This document shows, piece after piece, positions 43,067-45,218 of a DNA stretch of 45,218 nt (the first letter of the stretch is position 1; every line of letters starts with the position of its first letter). The DNA is from an uncultured Bacteroidales bacterium (lineage in GTDB: Bacteria > Bacteroidota > Bacteroidia > Bacteroidales > Paludibacteraceae). The notes under the pieces were generated by a model. The model saw only the letters and a program-made list of their open reading frames with translations. It had not been told where the DNA came from and searched no databases. The translations under genes and the position numbers were made by a program. The stretch covers positions 1-45,218 of the forward strand of contig CAMOGT010000010.1 of assembly GCA_946614295.1 (NCBI GenBank). Reading direction: 5' to 3'.

Positions 43067-43759
43067 GTAAATATTTTCGATTTAGACGGCACTTTGCTCA
43101 ATACGATTGACGATCTGGGCTACGCCTGCAACCACGCGTTGGAGGCTTGTGGCTATCCCACCCATGCGATAGAGGAGTATCCGCGGCTGGTGGGGAATGG
43201 CGTGAACAAACTGATTGAGCGCGCCCTGCCGGAGGGAGAGAAAGATGAGGAGACCGTCCTCCGCGTGCGCGCGCATTTCGTTCCTTATTATGATGCGCAC
43301 AACTGCGACTACACGTGCCCGTACGAGGGCATTCCCGAACTGCTCGCAACGCTCAAAGCACGCGGCTATAAACTCGCCGTCGCCAGCAATAAGTACCAGG
43401 CCGCCACGGAGAAGATCGTCACTCATTTCTTCCCGGGTATCTTTGACATCGTCCTCGGCGAACGCACCGGCGTCCCCCGCAAGCCCAATCCTCAAATAGT
43501 GTGGGATATAGAGAGGAGTCTTACAGGCGCAGCCGGTCTATCAGCGCAGCGGTCTGTCAGCGTAGCGGTCTGTCAGCCCGAAGGGCGGTCTATTTACATC
43601 GGTGACAGCCTCGTGGACCACGACACGGCGGCGAACGCCGGACTGCCTTTCATCGCCTGCTCATGGGGCTTCGTTCCCCGCGAGCAACTGGTGGCAGCCG
43701 GCTGCACGACCATCATTGATACCCCGATGGAGTTACTCAATAAATGTGTAAATGACTAA
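43064..43759 (+). CDS. HAD-superfamily phosphatase (phosphoglycolate phosphatase-like)
   Basis: The 231-residue product has HAD motif I IFDLDGTLLNT, the helical cap with RLVGNGVNKLIERALP, motif II VASNKYQ, motif III RKPNPQIVWDI and motif IV YIGDSLVDHDTAANAG. This fits the phosphoglycolate phosphatase group; the substrate is not certain. The frame is open from 43049, but that ATG lies in a leader element shared with two other genes, so I took 43064. Between motifs III and IV relatives have a short helix; here about 20 residues (LTGAAGLSAQRSVSVAVCQP) come from a 16-20-bp tandem array at 43518-43591. The last residues (NKCVND) come from the leader element of the next gene. Confidence 0.88.
   Translation: MVNIFDLDGTLLNTIDDLGYACNHALEACGYPTHAIEEYPRLVGNGVNKLIERALPEGEKDEETVLRVRAHFVPYYDAHNCDYTCPYEGIPELLATLKARGYKLAVASNKYQAATEKIVTHFFPGIFDIVLGERTGVPRKPNPQIVWDIERSLTGAAGLSAQRSVSVAVCQPEGRSIYIGDSLVDHDTAANAGLPFIACSWGFVPREQLVAAGCTTIIDTPMELLNKCVND
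43518..43591 (+). repeat. tandem array inside the HAD phosphatase gene
   Basis: Four units starting GTCT, of 18, 16, 16 and 20 bases (43518, 43536, 43552, 43568), then a further GTCT. The middle units (such as GTCTGTCAGCGTAGCG) nearly match the insert in the DAHP synthase gene at 35377-35392. Confidence 0.85.
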
Positions 43760-43762
43760 ATG
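43742..43762 (+). repeat. leader element overlapping the HAD stop and aminotransferase start
   Basis: A 21-base element of the same type as 43047-43066 (AAATG, GTAAATGAC, AAATG). It encodes the end of the HAD protein, contains its TAA, and supplies the ATG at 43760. Confidence 0.75.
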
Positions 43763-44962
43763 AGAAAAAATATGGAAATTAGTTTACGTGCTCAATCGAT
43801 GCCGGAGAGCCCGATCCGCAAACTGGCGAAGTATGCCGACGCTGCTAAGTTAGCCGGCGTGCATGTCTATCACCTTAACATCGGTCAGCCGGACATCAAG
43901 ACGCCTCCGCAGGCGTTGGAGGCGGTGAAGAATTTCAATACCGACATCCTCGAGTACTCGCCTTCGCAGGGACTCAAATCCCTCCGTACAAAGATGGTCA
44001 GTTACTACGCCGAGTACGGTATTGACCTCTCGCCGGACGAGATCATCATCACTGCCGGCGGTTCGGAGGCAATCATGTTTGCGTATATGTCCTGTCTCAA
44101 CCCGGGCGACGAGATCATCGTCACTGACCCTTCCTACGCCAACTACATGGCGTTTGCCATCTCCGCCGGTGCCGTCGTCAAGTCCGTCAAAACCGACATC
44201 AAGAACGGCTTCAAACTGCCGCCGGTAGAGGAGTTCGAGAAGCAGATCACGCCCAAGACACGCGCCATCTTGATATGCAACCCCAATAACCCGACAGGCT
44301 ACCTCTATACGAAACAAGAGATGCGCCAGATACGCGACCTCGTCAAGAAATACGACCTCTATCTCATTTCCGACGAGGTCTATCGCGAGTTTATCTATAC
44401 CAAGTCGCCGTATATCTCCGCCTGCCATCTGGAGGGCATTGAGGAAAACGTAGTACTCGTGGATTCCGTCTCGAAGCGTTATTCGGAGTGCGGCATCCGT
44501 ATCGGCGCACTCATCACCAAAAACAAAGCCGTGCGCGAGTCGGTCATGAAGTTCTGTCAGGCGAGACTGAGTCCTCCTCTCTTCGGTCAGGTTGTCGCAG
44601 AGGCGTCTCTATCTACGCCGGAGGAGTACATGCAGGAGGTATATGACGAGTATCTCACCCGCCGTAACTTCCTTATCGACCAACTGAATCAGATACCCGG
44701 AGTCTTTGCGCCTGCGCCGACGGGTGCGTTCTACGTGATGGTGGAACTTCCGGTGGACGACGTAGAGAAATTCTGCAAGTGGTGCCTCACCGACTTTACG
44801 TATGAGGGCGCAACGGTTATGATGGCGCCGGGTACGGGTTTCTACACCAACCCCGAGGACGGACGGCATCAGGTGCGTATGGCGTATGTCCTCAACAAGG
44901 AGGATCTGGGCAAAGCCATGATCGTCCTCCGCAAAGCCCTCGAGGCGTACAACGAAAAATAA
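43760..44962 (+). CDS. class I/II PLP aminotransferase
   Basis: The product (400 residues from 43760; 396 from the ATG at 43772) is a fold-type I aminotransferase: HLNIGQPDIKTP, YSPSQGLKSLR, TAGGSEAIMFAY, ICNPNNPTG, ISDEVYREFIY, and the PLP lysine in DSVSKRYSECGIRIG (Lys near 239). The motifs resemble aspartate aminotransferases of the Iγ type found in many bacteria, but the amino acid used cannot be told from sequence alone. The ATG at 43760 lies inside the shared leader element; 43772 is an equally good start. Confidence 0.9.
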   Translation: MRKNMEISLRAQSMPESPIRKLAKYADAAKLAGVHVYHLNIGQPDIKTPPQALEAVKNFNTDILEYSPSQGLKSLRTKMVSYYAEYGIDLSPDEIIITAGGSEAIMFAYMSCLNPGDEIIVTDPSYANYMAFAISAGAVVKSVKTDIKNGFKLPPVEEFEKQITPKTRAILICNPNNPTGYLYTKQEMRQIRDLVKKYDLYLISDEVYREFIYTKSPYISACHLEGIEENVVLVDSVSKRYSECGIRIGALITKNKAVRESVMKFCQARLSPPLFGQVVAEASLSTPEEYMQEVYDEYLTRRNFLIDQLNQIPGVFAPAPTGAFYVMVELPVDDVEKFCKWCLTDFTYEGATVMMAPGTGFYTNPEDGRHQVRMAYVLNKEDLGKAMIVLRKALEAYNEK

Positions 44963-44980
44963 ATATCTAAATAAATGATA

Positions 44981-45000
44981 AAATGGTAAATGACAAAATG
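44981..45000 (+). repeat. leader element before the flavodiiron protein gene
   Basis: AAATGGTAAATGACAAAATG; differs from 43047-43066 at one base. The last ATG is the chosen start of the next gene. Confidence 0.8.
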
Positions 45001-45218
45001 ATCAAATACATCGGCTGTGATGATGCCGAGTTGGATTTGTTCGAGAGCCAGTACGAGCTGCCGGAAGGCATGTGTTACAACAGTTACATGGTGCTCGGAG
45101 AAGAGAAAGTGGCAGTGATGGACGCGATGGACGCGCGTTGCTGCGAAGAGTGGTTGAAGAAAATAGAAGAGGCGTTGGACGGCCGCAAGCCGGACTACCT
45201 CGTCTGCCAGCACATGGA
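44998..45218 (+). CDS. fprA: FprA-family A-type flavodiiron protein, start only (cut by the window end)
   Basis: The first 73 codons are present: YIGCDDAELDLFESQYELP, GMCYNSYMVLGEEKVAVMD, then RKPDYLVCQHM. This matches the N-terminal metallo-beta-lactamase-like domain of FprA flavoproteins, which reduce oxygen or nitric oxide and protect anaerobes. The diiron ligands (HxExDH) would start just after the window end. The frame is open from 44983, but that ATG is in the leader element. Oxygen defence would fit an anaerobe carrying a bat operon. Confidence 0.88.
   Translation, partial: MIKYIGCDDAELDLFESQYELPEGMCYNSYMVLGEEKVAVMDAMDARCCEEWLKKIEEALDGRKPDYLVCQHM

Overview
This window reads as chromosomal DNA of a member of the order Bacteroidales; I cannot name the genus. 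The signs are promoters of the Bacteroidetes type (TTTG, about 20 bases, then TAnnTTTGC), no clear Shine-Dalgarno sequences, a complete bat (Bacteroides aerotolerance) operon, a DUF5686 outer-membrane protein, PCMD-like and cadherin-like beta-sandwich domains, and a fused DAHP synthase/chorismate mutase. I saw no tRNA, rRNA, transposase, phage gene or CRISPR array.

Layout. 1-5045 (+): a small membrane ORF with its own promoter, then rimP-nusA-infB. 5104-6300 (+): a lipoprotein whose end overlaps batE on the other strand. 6239-15276 (-): the operon moxR, DUF58, BatA-associated membrane protein, batA, a methyltransferase, batB, batC, batD, batE. 15277-15920: a 644-base gene-free stretch full of short tandem repeats. 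15921-25499 (+): one 3192-codon gene for a secreted protein of about 29 cadherin-like repeats with two PCMD-like modules. 25595-30800 (+): a GT4 glycosyltransferase, a DUF5686 protein, an outer-membrane barrel and a small four-helix transporter. 30769-36196 (-): a lipoprotein, DAHP synthase/chorismate mutase, GtrA, a GT2 transferase, a GT-C membrane transferase and UDP-galactopyranose mutase. 36364 to the end (+): nitroreductase, pdxA, alaS, a second GtrA-like protein, guanine deaminase, lipoate ligase, HAD phosphatase, aminotransferase, and the start of an FprA-type flavodiiron protein.

How the genes work together. rimP-nusA-infB is a conserved ribosome/transcription/translation-initiation operon. 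The bat genes should form a membrane complex driven by the MoxR ATPase. The glf, GT-C, GT2 and gtrA genes together look like a lipid-linked sugar pathway: make UDP-galactofuranose, load it on a polyprenyl phosphate, flip it, and add it to a surface glycan outside the inner membrane. The link to galactofuranose is inference.

The most unusual signal is not one gene. Short tandem repeats (7, 9, 11, 14, 15, 16, 22 and 24 bp) fill many intergenic spacers, often contain the stop or start codons of the flanking genes, and also appear inside reading frames (rimP, batD, pdxA, the HAD phosphatase, and several times in the DAHP synthase/chorismate mutase gene). The last of these genes also has no ATG, GTG or TTG before its PEP-binding motif. 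A second regularity is an extended -33 promoter box, near TTTGCRTATGT, with a fixed 20-base spacer at four promoters.
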